Assembly: GCA_947044365.1 (NCBI GenBank)
Contig: OX345641.1
Coordinates: 142,501 to 206,500 of the forward strand
Source of the DNA: Petrosia ficiformis
Taxonomy: Eukaryota; Porifera; Demospongiae; Haplosclerida; Petrosiidae
Length of the DNA: 64,000 nt
Direction: 5' to 3'
Under the pieces are notes generated by a model, which was not told where the DNA came from, did not search any database, and saw only the letters and a list, made by a program, of their open reading frames with translations. The number at the start of each line of letters is the position of its first letter. Position 1 is the first letter of the stretch. Position numbers and translations under genes: made by a program. Positions 36,382 to 50,300 of this stretch are shown here, in pieces.

Positions 36382-39300
36382 CATAAACACAGTAAATATG
36401 TATAATATAATCATTGTGTTGATATAGCGTCCTCTCATTGTTGGATTGTCACAATATCAACAGATATATATAATATATGTTCAGTCCACTACTTATAATA
36501 ATCACTGAGGACACATGATTAACCTCATAAACTACATGTGTATTAGAGGCAAACAGATCAAGTTAGATTAGATGAGGTATCTATATTATAAGCTTTTTGT
36601 TAACGACAGAGGGACATTTCCTGTTTCTTGGAAGGATGAGTTGTGGTTTTGTTACTATAAATAGTGGATGGATTGTGGTTTTGTTACTATAAATAGTGGA
36701 TGGGTTGTGGTTTTGTTACTATAAATAGTGGATGGGTTGTGGTTTTGTTACTATTAATAGTGGATGAGTTGTGGTTTTGTTACTATAAATAGTGGATGGG
36801 TTGTGGTTTGTTACTATAAATAGTGGATGGATTGTGGTTTTGTTACTATAAATAGTGAATGGGTTGTGGTTTTGTTACTATAAATAGTGGATAGGTTGTG
36901 GTTCTGTTAAATATTTATGAGCAGACACAACAAGTCATTGCTCTACAATGGATGGAAGCCATTAGAAGTTCTGTCAGATAAATAGATAAAGACAGACAGA
37001 TAGACAAATACCTCAGCTGAGTAAGATATGATAAGGTTATCACTTTTATAGTCCTTCAGTGTTTGCAAGAACTTTTTCTCCCATAATTCTGCATTTTCAT
37101 TCTCACTATCATCCATATGATTATTAACAACAAATGTAATGAGAAGAGCTGTAGCAGTGTCATAATTATTAATAACTCCATCAGCTATAAAATAATAATA
37201 ATAATAATAATAATAATTAATAATAATGGAATATCATACTGACAGAGGGATACAAACATAACCATAGAAACAATGTGACACACAGCGAGACACACAGACA
37301 CAGAGAAACCACACATACACACACTCACATTTAAATCCTCCAAGTGCTGTGTTGGGATCCACTGGTCCTCCATATTCTGCGAGACAAGGTATCTGTTTCG
37401 CATACTTTCCTTTAATAGCTGTTGGATTTCTAACAAGATAATTAAAAACATTTTAAAAGATTACTACTAATTATAATAATTAAATACCTTGTACAGTAAT
37501 GAATGTGATATGACGCATTATAGGTGATGTCAAACCCATTATCTTCTGTGTACTCCAAATTACTAATGTTATTCTGGAAATAGTTAATGACACTTTCTAT
37601 AGTACAGTTGTTGTTATCTGGTTTTAAGGGTTTGAAACAGATGTCCTCTAGTGTTATATAGTCTGAAAGATTACCAGGACGAGGGACTTTAATATTCTTT
37701 AAACTTTCCTGAAGCTGAAACACCTCAAGTAGTATTTCCCGCTGAAATACCGGACCAAATGTCATGTTCAAAGGTGGGATAGTACCAGGAACTACAAAAC
37801 TATATCCGTGGACATGAGGTTTAGTGCGGATAATTACTTGTTCGGTACGATAGAATGGAGAGAAATTTTTATCAAAATAGTTCTTTTCTGTTCTTGCTTC
37901 ACTATCAGGAGCAGACCATAACTCAACTGGGTCTGTAGTTATATTAATGAATTTAATGCCAGCACACAGGGCACCAAAGAGCAAGATTGCAGCTGGTATA
38001 ACGATAAACCAGTATTTAGCAGCAAACACTCCCCAATAATAAAACAGGCTCTTTATAACAAATTCCATCCAGGCACCGACTTGAGCAATTCCCAAACAAA
38101 CTCCACAATTTTCAACAGTATCATTGTCATTAGCAGGTATATCAGCATTAATGCTAGCATCGGAAGAGGATGTTGAGTTAGCTTCTTCCTCTTCGATAGA
38201 ATATTTTTTATGATGTACAACAGCGATAACCATACAACACATGGAAGTGAATAGCGATAATAAAATACCAGCAGCACCAATCCCCACGAACACTAACCAA
38301 ACAGGGAATCCCTTTTCCTCTTTAGGTAGAGGCGGGCAGAGTTTAGGCGATGGACAATCGGTACAACTACAAGTATAATTACTATCCAAATCATCACATG
38401 CTGTCAAAGATAAGTTCAATGGTGACATATTAGGATGTGCTGGACTATCTGTGAATACATAATTCATTTTAAAAGGAGACTGCTGATAATTTTTCGAAGG
38501 ATCTCCCAAGAAGTCCAACCAAAGAGTTGAGTTACAATGTTGGTTACCACCACACATCAGAGTAACAACTTTTCCAGATTGTTCAGGATATTCCACTTCC
38601 GAGCACGAGTTGTATAAACGATCGCCATAGTTTTGAGTGAGGTAAACATCGACTTCTTCTAAATACACTACTTTAGTTCCATTTTCTAGAGTACACTCAT
38701 GAACATACGAAGTGTTACTCATGTAGTTCATTGGATCAACATGTAGTGACATATCGGGATCACATGTTGTAGCACAGAAATGTGTCATAAAATTATGATA
38801 GCAAGCTGGACAACGACTGAATAGAGATCTGGCAACGCTAGTCTGATCTTTAAGATCCTTAATCTGATCAGAAGCACAGCATACTTGAGTATCTATTCCA
38901 TTCTTTCCTTTAACATACCAGGGACATGTCTCATTAACTAACTTAAGTAGGTCATGATCTTCAGAAGCATTGATAGCTGGTCCATTATAATAGCAGTTAT
39001 ACAGGCCTTGTGTAGTTGGATTCACTGCACATTGACCTTTCCAAGTACAATAACCTTTTCGAGGTTTAAAATCTACATATATTGTTTTATCACTGCCATC
39101 TTTACAGGAGCTAGCTTGTTCCGTCATTGACTACAAATATAGTTTAACACATTAACAAATAGTTATAATCTACACATACATACATACATACATACATGTT
39201 GTCCTGTCTAGTCACTGTCATTACACATACACACACAAGCCAATCTGAGCACTTTAGTAAAACAGCTTGATCACATGATATATAAAATAAAGTGATTACG

Positions 39301-40754
39301 TACTGACTAACGCAAGGAGCAGAAACTTAAGTAACTCTTCAGATAAACAATTCTTAATCCATTAAATAAACAAGTTGGTATTCATTATCATATCATTAGT
39401 AAGTAGCATATGCAAGTCAGCACTTTTTAGGCCTAAACACGTTATCCTGCTATAATGAAGAGCCTCTCTATAGGAGAAGTACAACATGGTTTTGGATATC
39501 TCTGGATAAACGGAATGATTCTTCTGCAGTCTTCGTACTTATAAGGTATTGTAAGCACTTCAAGTGATTGTCTCATGAAACCACGACACAGGTGTTGAAA
39601 GCTTGTAAAAGTTTTATAACCATATATGGTCATAGTTGTTAGTAGAAAAGGGAGGTAACAAAAGATATGATACCACAAACTATATATTGTACTGAGGTCA
39701 GTTTAAATAAAATTATTTCACTATCATAACTGCTTGAAAGTGACCTACAAATGGCTTTCACTATAGCATGTACTGAACACATGTTCTAATGGAGTATTCA
39801 CTAACAGTACAAGTTGTCATAATACATGTAATTAATGTAATAGTACATGTAATTAGAATAATTATAATTAATTAATTATCAGAGAGTGTGCAGTTATTTG
39901 TGAGTGTGAATAAGAAAAGTGGACATTTTGACAAATTAGGTAACTTTGTAAAGTTAAATTATGTTTCCAGGACTAGTAAATACTATATTTAAATAATTAT
40001 AAATCAATTGAAATTATTTATTTTCCAAATAACACATTATATGTTAAAAATGGGTCTCCTCCCAATCATGTCAACTCAATTACTAAATAAAATGGCTTTG
40101 GGGTTCATAAATTATTAATTGTGGTACAAGTGTGTATGAAGGGTTTCAGCTAAAGGAGGTGCTCCTTCCTTTGTCTCAATTCCTTTGTTGTGGCCATAGG
40201 AATGCAATTAGGCGTTCGTCATTTGACATTGGCATCCTCCTTTCTCCAAGCTCTGGCTATATAGAACCTTGGCGTGTATGTATGCAATGTTGCTCAAGGC
40301 AGTGTGTATGTAACATATATCCACATGCATACATATATAACTACATATACTTACATAAGATTATAGTAATATGGCACTACATGCATAATATATATACATG
40401 GTCTGACCAATCACATGGACAATGTGCAGTGCATAATTACATACATACACATGTAGCTATATGTAGCTTGAGGCAAACAATGCTTGTATGTTTGTATATG
40501 TAGTTTGAAACAAGGAAGCGTTGAGTGTGTGTGTGTAGTTTGAAGGAGGGAAGGTTTTTTGTGTGTATGTGTAGTCTGATGTAACTAAGGTTTATATGTG
40601 GGAGGGAAGGTACGAGAAAAATAAACAACTTAAATGAGGTATTGTGTAGAACAATTATATATATATATATATAAACAACAGCTACACAACAACTTACAGA
40701 TAGAGAGAGACAGATAACAACAAACAATATCCACCGAACTACAGTAGCCGCCAT
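31657..40754 (-). CDS. NPC1: NPC1 intracellular cholesterol transporter
   Basis: This late endosomal/lysosomal multispanning protein takes cholesterol from NPC2 and exports it. Exon 1 (40754-40694) encodes signal peptide [19 protein letters not shown]. It joins in frame to a long exon (39133-37488) with the cysteine-rich N-terminal sterol domain ([27 protein letters not shown]), the first membrane helices and [16 protein letters not shown]. Later exons give RNPTA...AEYGGPVDP, the sterol-sensing domain ([20 protein letters not shown], about 35745-35830), [14 protein letters not shown] in the second luminal loop (34119-34180), [25 protein letters not shown] (32800-32890) and [20 protein letters not shown] (32145-32308). 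The cytoplasmic tail ends ERTPLL, an acidic dileucine lysosomal sorting signal, at 31657. The tail (about 85 residues, Pro/Tyr-rich) is longer than in mammals. Introns contain a hAT-type MITE, a SINE-like element and several minisatellites. Confidence 0.96.
32485..32640 (-). mobile_element. tRNA-derived SINE-like element in an NPC1 intron
   Basis: On the minus strand the segment starts GTGGCCTGGTTGGTAGAGTA, which fits a Pol III A box, and about 40 bp later has GGGTTCTCAATC, a diverged B box. A T-rich tail follows. It does not fold as an intact tRNA in my reading. Identity to a known family is not established. Confidence 0.5.
33005..33290. repeat. Purine-rich repeat GTGAGATAAGGGAG in an NPC1 intron
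   Basis: About 14 imperfect units of 14-22 bp. On the transcribed strand they form a long pyrimidine tract right before the acceptor of the next exon. Confidence 0.85.
34675..34855. repeat. TCTGTCCATCCACCAATC repeat in an NPC1 intron
   Basis: About six copies of a 28- to 30-bp unit alternating CCATCTGTC and CCATCCACC. Confidence 0.88.
35340..35470. repeat. GATA and CA microsatellites in an NPC1 intron
   Basis: A (GATA)n run is followed by (AC)n and an AT/TACATG segment. A further GATA run lies at 36350-36382. Confidence 0.8.
36033..36159. mobile_element. hAT-type MITE, 127 bp, in an NPC1 intron
   Basis: The element begins TAGGGCTGGGA and ends with its exact complement TCCCAGCCCTA, an 11-bp terminal inverted repeat typical of hAT superfamily ends. 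The flanking 8-mers GGATGTAT and GTATATAC agree at five of eight positions, compatible with a decayed 8-bp target-site duplication. It has no coding capacity. Confidence 0.75.
36401..36516. mobile_element. Dispersed repeat, copy A (in an NPC1 intron)
   Basis: About 115 bp that recurs at 51971-52082 with roughly 90% identity. Shared text includes TATAATATAATCATTGTGT, CAATATCAACAGATATATA and AATCACTGAGGACACAT. The inner ends (GTCCTC near the left, GAGGACACA at the right) are roughly inverted, so it may be a short MITE. Confidence 0.7.
36630..36905. repeat. 32-bp minisatellite in an NPC1 intron
   Basis: Nine copies of a unit containing GTTACTATAAATAGTGGATG and GGTTGTGGTTTT. It shares its unit with the short array at 21080-21190. 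Confidence 0.92.
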
Positions 40755-41325
40755 TATTGACTATAAATAATCGGAAGAGAAAGGAAATGATTAGTTTCTG
40801 AAAAAAGATATAAAAGCGATTTTAAAAAATACTTACCCTGTGATGTTATATCTACTTTACTTCTAAACCAGGGAAAAGACTAACCGACTAATAATATACA
40901 AACACATCAACGTGATCGCAAAATCACCAGATTCCCAACTCCTTTTATGGCAGTCCAAATCACGATATAATTTTAATTATATTCATTATTATTGGAAACT
41001 ATGAATAATAAATAAACTAATTAGGAAAAAGAAATTACAGCATAAACAGCTCTTTAATTATGTAACATCAGCAGTAATTATTAATTCTTGATAGTTATCT
41101 TTGTACATCACATGATAAGGCCAGTTAAACTGAAAGTGGAGTGATTCTTATCATACCATTTCAAATAAATAAATTATATATGAGGTTATACTTAAGATAC
41201 GTACTATATAACTTATAATACATGTGTATTGAATTGAAATTATTTTATCTGTAAAGAAAGGGTTACACAACAGGTATTCCTATATACGTGCTCCCCTATT
41301 GGAGAAAAAATATACGTATATATAC

Positions 41326-41360
<35 letters not shown>

Positions 41361-41847
41361 AATTATACATACACATACATACATATAATTATACATAAAC
41401 AAAAATAATATAACAATAAAGAGAAATGAAATAGAAACAATGAAATAAATGCATGGACAAGAACACAACAATGCACAGACAAGAACACAACATGCATGGA
41501 CAAGAACACAACAATGCATGGACAAGAACACAACAATGTACATACGTATGTATATAAAACTATAGTATATACCTATGTATGCACACATGTACATACATAT
41601 ATCCACATGCATACCAATATAACTACAAATACTTACATAAGATTATAGTAATATGCAAATGTAGCACTACATGCATAATATATATACATACGTATGTGGT
41701 CTGACCAATCACATGGAAGATACATGACAATGTGCAGCACATAATGTAGAAGGGGTTGTGTTCTCAAGAATTATACGCATGCGCAGTAGAAGGTAATTAA
41801 AAAAGGTGTGTTCAATTGAGCCCCGCCCAATTTACAATAGTACACAA
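40755..41847. promoter_or_regulatory. Divergent NPC1/LCMT1 intergenic region
   Basis: A non-coding NPC1 first exon seems to end at about 40838 (donor GTAAGT on the minus strand). A TATA microsatellite lies at 41300-41370, and a 26-bp repeat with ACAAGAACACAACAATGCATG lies at 41450-41540. Upstream of LCMT1 are GCATGCGCAGTAGA (41777-41790, NRF1-like, identical to the motif at 3403) and a GC box CCCCGCCC at 41821-41828. Confidence 0.55.
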
Positions 41848-43674
41848 ATGGCTGGTTTATCCAGTGCTGACCAAGCTGTACAAGCTACTAATGATGATGC
41901 TACTATATGTAAAAAGTGAGTATTAATAAATATTCATCACGTTTTTCATCATACCTGTCTTCAGGTATGCTGTACAAAAAGGATACTGGAGAGATGAGTA
42001 TGTGAAATATTTTTGCAAGTCTAGTGACCGGAGATCACCTGAGATTAGTAGAGGTAACCATGGAAACAATTTCAGTTATAGTGCCTCTTAGTATATTATA
42101 TATTACAGGGTATTACGCAAGAGTAATGAGTATTCGGAATCTTCTAATGAATTTTATAAGTCTTACATCACGTGACTGTCAAGTGATTAATTTAGGTGCA
42201 GGTTTTGACTCCACTTATTGGGTTCTTCGAGAGATTGGTTTACATCCAAAGATGTTTGTTGAAGTTGATTTTCCAGATGTCACAGCAAGAAAATGTCAGC
42301 ATGTCAGGTTAGATGTGTATTATTACTAGTTACCATGACAACATGACACATGATTGTGTGTCTATTATGACAAGAGATATAAAGACAATAGACATACCTG
42401 TTGTACTACAAAAACAGAGTTGGTAAATGAAACCTTATGTGTATAAATCTGTCAGTTGTTCTTATTTATTGGTTACCATGACAAAATGTGTTTTACCTTG
42501 TGATGACTCTTCCTTCTTGTGCAGAACTAAGAAGAATTTACTGGATCCATTACTACAAGATGGAGAAGTAAATTCGAGTATGTAACTATAGTAACGGGGA
42601 TAGTTAATTAAAGTCATGTGATCTATAGGTTCTAACGAACTACATTCAACTCATTATCACATGATGTCATGTGATATGAGAAATATTTCTATACTCAGTG
42701 AAAAACTTATTACTACTGGAATCAATAAAAGGTATGTAATTATGTAAGTATATATATACCTTCATTGTAGAGTATTATTATATATAGTACACCAACATTT
42801 CTAATTGCCGAGTGTGTGTTAGTGTATATGGAACCACATTCATCACAAGCTGTTATCAAATGGGCAGGATCATACTTCAAATCAGCTGTATTCTTAAACT
42901 ACGAACCTGTGAGTCTACTAACATCTGCTCCACTTAAGTGTGTACTTCTTCCCTCCATTTCCAGATTCATCCTCATGATAGATTTGGTATTATGATGCAA
43001 CGAAATCTCACATCAATGGGATGTTCTCTACTTGGAATAGATACATGTCCTGATTTAGAATCACAGGTATAGTATAGCAGTGATCCAGACTATACTATTA
43101 ATGCCCCAGGCTGGTTAGGTACTGTTTGTCAGCATAAGTGAGTTAGGTCTTTGAGAGAATTAGTATAATCATTCCTGATATCTGATATCAGAAAGTCCTG
43201 GGTCCAATCCTTGTTTCAAATTCTCTTATTTTACTGAGTCGTGTTATAAGAATTAATTTTTTTTTAATCTTTGGACTCATTGCTACCAGTATGGATAACT
43301 CATTTGTGTACTTTTCTTTGCAGCAAAAAAGATTTCTTGAAAATAGCTGGACTAAATCATGGGCTCTAGACATGAATCAAGTGTATTCATCACTTCCTTT
43401 AGAAGAAATAACTAGGTGAGTCATGTGACTATCAGGTTACATCATGTGACTTAAGACCAATTAGAATAGAGCGTATAGAAATGTTAGATGAGAGAGAACT
43501 GTTAACTCAGTTATTAAAACATTATACATTAAGCTGTGGCATTAATGACTTGGAAAATAGAGGTATATTTATATATAATTATAACTACATTCATACAGTC
43601 ATTTTCTCTTTACAGGATTTGAAGCAATTTCATTAAAAGATGAACACAAATATTCATTTTTAAAACAAAACTAA
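41848..43674 (+). CDS. LCMT1: Leucine carboxyl methyltransferase 1 (PP2A methylation)
   Basis: This SAM-dependent cytosolic enzyme methylates the C-terminal leucine of the PP2A catalytic subunit and so controls B-subunit binding. It starts MAGLSSADQAVQATNDDA in exon 1 and continues with KKYAVQKGYWRDEYVKYF, GYYARVMSI, the SAM-binding NLGAGFDSTYW, FVEVDFPDVTARK, CVLVYMEPHSSQAVIKW, FLNYEPIHPHDRFG, RFLENSWTKSWALDMNQVY and RIEMLDERELL. It ends at 43672-43674 after FLKQN. It has about nine short exons with a length near that of the vertebrate enzyme. The tail is convergent with PRPF6, 724 bp apart. An intron at 43080-43323 carries a SINE-like insertion. Confidence 0.95.
43105..43260 (+). mobile_element. 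SINE-like insertion in an LCMT1 intron
   Basis: GAAAGTCCTGGGTCCAATCC (43191-43210) holds GGTCCAATCC, close to a Pol III B box (GGTTCGAATCC), and a T-run (TTTTTTTTTAATC) ends the segment. The expected A box upstream is weak (AGTTAGGTCTTTGAGAG). The call is tentative. Confidence 0.35.
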
Positions 43675-44397
43675 ATAATAATTTGATATATTTAACATAG
43701 TTTTGCAATGACACTACAGGGGACAGTATCCATTGTATTTCATTTGGTGGGCATGGCATAGGTATCCCAGTTGCCTGCAGTATCCTTGGTGTCTGTTGTA
43801 CCTGTAGTGACTTTGGGATCTGGAGCACCAAGGACACTGCAGGCACCTAGGTCATCAATGCACCTCAGTCACTACAGGCACACAAAACAATGAATACCAA
43901 GGACACCACAGGTACCGAAGACACTGCAGGCACCAAGGAAAGCACAACACCCCATTTGATACTGAGTTGAATGGGATGGATAAATAGACCTGTTACACTC
44001 ACCCATGTATACTAAATTGAATGGGATGGGCAGATAGACATCCCCAAGGGATAGACACAAGATCCTATGTATAAGTGTGTACTAAATGAGATGCCAAATG
44101 GATAGTGTTGGGAAATGGATCTCCTGCACATTGTAGCCATTTGCAGTATTGAATACCAGGCAAACATTATTTCCATTGAATATGCATGTGAATAGAAAAC
44201 TGTTTGCAGTTTTTGGATAAAGAATAGCACTCATAGAAAGTATCACAGCCACAACGAGTTCACACGAATTTTTAATTATATTCTACAAGCGTTGTTAGAA
44301 ACCGTGGTCTCATAAATCTTATCCGATTTGATGAAGAAAACATAACAAAAATCATTAGGTTAATTATCCTGATGCAAGCACAGTACATCACATGACA
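43675..44397. other. LCMT1-PRPF6 convergent intergenic region
   Basis: This must hold both poly(A) sites. A degenerate minisatellite around CACCAAGGACACTGCAGGCA occupies about 43740-43945, and diverged direct repeats around TACTAAATTGAATGGGATGG lie at about 43960-44095. I see no exon. Confidence 0.55.
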
Positions 44398-47300
44398 TCA
44401 TGTTGGTAATTCTATTGTCACGACGACCAGTGGTAGTAGTTCATCTGTGTGTTTTTGCCAATTCTTTATATCTTTAGACACACTGCACCATTTCTCACCA
44501 TGACGTGGTTCAGCAAGGACACACCTCTTCACAACAGCTTGTTGTTGTTCCTAAACAATTATAATTAAGATGAATTCGATAATGAGGTTGTTCTTCAAGA
44601 TAGTATTGTCACTGTATTACCTTAACAAACCAGTATAATACATATATGAACTACATAGTGATTGAGTGAGAGCAACCTGATATACATGTAACAATACCTA
44701 CACATCTACTATAATACATTGTGATTCAAAGTAACTCAAAATCCTATCAAACTGATCTTAAAGATGAGTTTTGAACAAATTCTTCCATTCTACAGGTCAT
44801 AACTTGTTATTTAAGATAATCAATATTTGTCAAATATCATTTCAAACTGTCTTATTATTCACAAGAGCAGTGTTTTTATGTACCTCATTTCCAAACTGCA
44901 GTTCAAACTTGTAATAACAAGCCCATGAGTCTCCTAAATCAGGATCAATTTTAACAGCTCTAATGAACCATTCTCTTGCTTTACTGATTTTACGTTCAGT
45001 CCAAAATAACCTGTTATGTATGCATACGTACATGTATATATGTACATGTATATATACATGTACATATATGTATAATTGTATATATACATATACAAGTGTA
45101 TGATGATTGTGTGTTTCTCAGCGCCCGAATAATGTCCAGCAATTTGGCTATTTTCCGCATATTTTGTCTACATTTCACTAGACAAATCATCTGATTAGTT
45201 ATAACAAGTATAGTAACCTCACAATGTGGTTGGTTACTACTATCTCATAAGCTATAAATAGGGATCACGGGTTTTTTTTGTCTAGATGTTTCTTGTGGAC
45301 AATTTCAAGCACTGGTATCTATGAATGTGTATGGTATTACACTAAACAATAAGCTTATGTTACTATGGTTACACACACGTCATGTGACTTACCTTGCTAC
45401 TGCTAGTAACACATGTGCATCATGTTCACATTTCTTTAATGCATCAACACTTTTAGTTTTACGTTGCGGACGAGACTCCATAAATATTGACTCCGCCCAT
45501 AATATTCCTGATGATGGGCACTCTTGAAGAGCTTTGGCCATTAAATTTAGAGCAATGCTTTTATTATTACCTCTGGTCTCCAGTCGAATGGCTTCCAACC
45601 TGGACAATTAGCAATGATAAGTACAAGTACATCAAGTACATTCATGTCAAGTACAAGTACAAGTACATATATACATTACATGTACATGCTATTAAAAGGG
45701 TTTTTAAGTACAATGTACTAACTCATTATTACCCAATTTCCATTTTAGTTATGAATATTAATTTAGTTGTATAGACTCAACACTTTACTAAAAGGTGATG
45801 AATACTTACCATAGTTCAGGACACTGAGGATTCTTGAGTCTGGCTTTTTCTAACACAGCTCTTGACTTAGTTATCTGTCCAGCTTTCTCTTCCAGTCGTG
45901 ATAACATCAACCATAATGGAATACAATCTGGACACTTCTTTAACTAATAATAATATCACAATAAAATAACCTGTTTCAATAACCAGTATTTTACATCAAC
46001 ATACATACATACATACATACATACATACATACAAACACACATACATATATACATACATACATACACACATACATACATACATACATACATACATACATAC
46101 ATACATACACACATACATATATACATACATACATACATACATACATACATACATACATACATACATACATACACACATACATACATACATACATACATAC
46201 ATACATACACACATACATACATACATACATACATACATACATACATACATACATACATACATACATACATACATACATACATACATACATACATACACAC
46301 ATACATATATACATATATACATACGTACATACACATACATATATACATACATACATACACACATACATACATACATACATACATACATACATACACACAT
46401 ACATACAGATACACAATGTATATTTATTAACACATACATGTAATACTCACTCCTCTATTATATATATCTCTTGACTTGTCAATATTTCCTTGTTGTTCTT
46501 CAATTTGTCCCATCATTAGCCACAACTTAGAAAACTCAGGATGTTTATCAATGGCTTCCTGGACCATTTTTGTAGCCTGCAAACACAATAATATAAGCCA
46601 TGATTAAAAGTGTATATAACAGATATACCACATGCTATGAAGGAGGTTTATATAATATATAATGAGGCAAGTAGAGGGCCGAGGTGTATATTAACAAACA
46701 GTGAACTCCAAACACCAGCTGATGACAGTATATCACTTATATATATACACTAACTATATAATAATTAATCATTTGTTGATGTCTACTGATACATAATTTG
46801 CATTTCAATCAGGTTGTCATGGCAACATGATAATAATTTGTGTTTATATACATGTAGATAATCATTCTCACCTTACTTATATTATTGAGTACCCATTCCA
46901 GTTTAACAGATTTCATCATGACACGAGCAGTACCTGCACTGGCCCAAGCTTTCTCTAGTAGTCTACGAGCTCTCTCATATTCACTATTCTCGCTTTCTAG
47001 TTTAACAGCTGCTAACCAAATCTCTTCACTGTTAGGATTAGCTTGAAATGCAAGAGCTAAGATTGATCTGGCAGCAGGGACATCCCCCTGTAATTATGTT
47101 ACATACAATAGGGACACCCCCTGTAATTATATTACATACAATAGGGGCATCCCCCGTAATTATATTCTGTACAAGAAGGCATCCCTTGTAATTATAATAA
47201 TTAAATTATACAATAGAGACATCCCTCTTTAATTATCGTAATATATCATAGGGACATCCCCTGTAATTATAATTTATTAATAGTGAGATTATGGACATCC

Positions 47301-50300
47301 CCTATAACATACAGCCAGCCATTTGGATTTTGCAGCCATTAGCCATAATACTTCAGCCTTAGGACAATTCTGTACAGCTTTCTGGAGTAGAGTTTCCAGT
47401 GAGTCACGAGTTCCATGATTCTTCTCAAAGTATGCAGCTCTCAACCAAATATTCTTTTGTTTAGGAAATACTGTCAGCATATGAGCATATATAGCTCTGG
47501 CACAATCAAATGCTTCATTAGCTGTGGACTATAAGAAAGAAGATGAGGAGGAGGAGGAGGTGGAAGAAGAGGAGGAGGAGGAGGTGGAAGAAGAAGAGGA
47601 GGAGGAGGTGGTGGAAGAGGAAGAGGAGAAAGAGAAGGAGAAGGAGGAAGAGGAGGAGGTGGAAGAGGAGGTGGTGGAAGAGGAGGAGAAAGATGAGGAT
47701 GATGAGGAGGAGGAGGAGAAGGAGGATGAGGAGGAGGTGACAAGGATCGAGGGTTTAGTTAGGAGTGAAACGAATATTGAAATACTTATATTGAGAAGAA
47801 TGAAGGCATGAAAGTAAATGAGAGAGGAGGAGGTATAAAGATAAAGTACATGTAATAACTCACACTCTCAGCATCTTCTGTCCACTGATCTATTCTATCC
47901 TCCTCTTCCACACCATAACCTATCACACTACGTCTGTGAAATGACCAATGAGATTACAGTAGCCACATGTATTAATATATACCTGATGATTGTCTGGTTA
48001 CTTGTAATCCACTATAATTTACTTATATATTAATTATCATGTGATTATCATATGATCCTCACATGATAGCTTGTGCTGTATGAGTTGCTCCAGTCTTGTT
48101 ACATTCTTCGGCATCTTTGATCCATTGTTCTCTATTGATCTCAACACCGTTAACTTGTAATGACCCCAGGGCTAATGGACGAATAGATAGATGGATGGAT
48201 GAATAGATATATGGGGTGGATACATGGATAGATGGAAGGATGAATGAATGAATAGATGAATGGATGGATGGATAGATGAATGGATGGATGGATAGATGGG
48301 TGGATGAATGGATAGATGAATGGACAGATGAATGGAGAATGGACAGATGAATAGACGTATCTCTACCTCTTTCAATGATTTTTGGTACCATATGAAAGTT
48401 TTCATTAACTTCTTCAAGTCTTGAAGCAGATATCCAAATCTTTCTATCAGTTGGAATATTCTCACGAGCTTTATTAAGTACCATACGAGCATTTTCGTAA
48501 GACTCTAGACGAGCTAATGCTAGCCATAGCTAAAATATGATAATATATAACAGTATAGTATAGTACAGTAGAGTATAGTACAGTACAGTACAATATAATA
48601 CAGTATAGTATATAGTACAGTACAATATAATACAGTATAGTATACAGTACAGTACAGTATAATACAGTATAGTATAGTACAGTACAGTATAATACAGTAT
48701 AGTATATAGTACAGTACAATATAATACAGTATAGTATATAGTACAGTACAATATAATACAGTATAGTATATAGTACAGTACAATATAATACAGTATAATA
48801 CAGTATAGTATATAGTATAGTACAATATAATACAGTATAGTATACAGTACAGTACAATATAATACAGTATAGTATATAGTATAGTACAATATAATACAGT
48901 ATAGTATATAGTACAGTACAATATAATACAGTATAGTATATAGTACAGTACAATATAATACAGTATAATACAGTATAGTATATAGTATAGTACAATATAA
49001 TACAGTATAGTATACAGTATAGTATACAGTACAGTATAGTACAGTACAGTATATAGTATAGTACAGTATAGTACAGTATAGTATAGTACAGTATAGTACA
49101 GTATAATAACAGTATAGTATATAGTATAGTACAGTATAATATAGTATAATACACTATAGTACAGTACATGTACACATAATATACTGTACATTACTAACCT
49201 CCACACTGTGTGGACAACATTCTACAGCTCTTCCTAATAACACTCTCGCATCCTCAGGCTCTTCTAATTCAATAGCAGCTTTCCATAGTCTTACAGAACT
49301 AGGTATATTCTCTAGTGCCTTACGTAAGACTCGTCTCTTAGCAACCACTTCTGTTTCCAAATCAACAGCTTTGATCCAAATTTTAACAGAATCAGGTATA
49401 TGTCTGATAGCTTGAGCTATTACTAGCTTAGCATTATCTGGTGGCTAATTAAAATAATTCATTAATTATTCATAGATAAATAATTAGTATTTTAATTACA
49501 TCTACTGTAGACGATTACATGTAGTTACAGATAGATACATATGTAGAAAGATAATATATACATGTATACAATACATAGATAAATCTACATGTAAATAAGC
49601 AGATAAGATAGATAGACAGATAGATACATGTATATACATGTAGATAGATAGATAGACAGATAGATATTATACATGTAGTCAGTGATGTAGATAGATAGAT
49701 AGATAGGTAGATACTAGATAAATATATACGTGTAGATAGATAGATAGATAGATAGTTGTACTATGTATGTTAGACAGACCTGTAGTCTAACAGCCTCAAG
49801 CCACACATCTTCATTTTTAGAACACACATCACAACCTTTCATAATAATATTACGAGCAGTTTGCATTCTACCCGTCACCTCCTCTAGTCGAGCAGCTGCT
49901 ATCCATCCTGGAGCATGATTAGGATTAGTTGTAATGACTGACTTCAACAGAAGACGAGCTTTCTTTACATCACTGTGGAGAAAAAGGAAGAGAAGATGGA
50001 TTGGGGGATTGATGAAGAAAGGTCCTAGAGTATAGTTTAATGATACAGATAATAACAGATACTGATCTAATTATCAATGCACCAAATCAACTCAACAGAA
50101 TATTACACACATGAGTATGCAACTAACTTGATATCTCCTGTTGATTGTGGAGTAATGGAGTTAAGATCAGTTAAATATCCCTTAGGATCAACAACTGTTT
50201 GACCTGATACTGAATCCGATACCTAATAAAATGAAAATAGTATCTCTGGTTTAGAGTATCATCATTCAGTAATCATGGCTGACTTTTCTCATGTCTGAAC

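Noticed and set aside
40132..40690. Plus-strand frame of 123 codons and neighbouring minus frame
   Set aside because: Both lie in NPC1 intron 1, are low-complexity at their ends, and show no homology I can recognise. Only 40694-40754 of the minus frame is coding.
45956..46439. Three overlapping Met/Tyr/Val/Cys frames of about 140-150 codons
   Set aside because: Pure CATA microsatellite.
47524..47811. Poly-Glu frame that could look like an acidic protein
   Set aside because: Purine tract inside a PRPF6 intron on the opposite strand, with no splice or homology support.
48474..49206. Open frames of 228-233 codons on the minus strand
   Set aside because: They consist of a Tyr/Leu/Cys/Thr/Ile pattern from a CAGTA/TAGTA pentanucleotide array inside a PRPF6 intron and have no gene-like composition.
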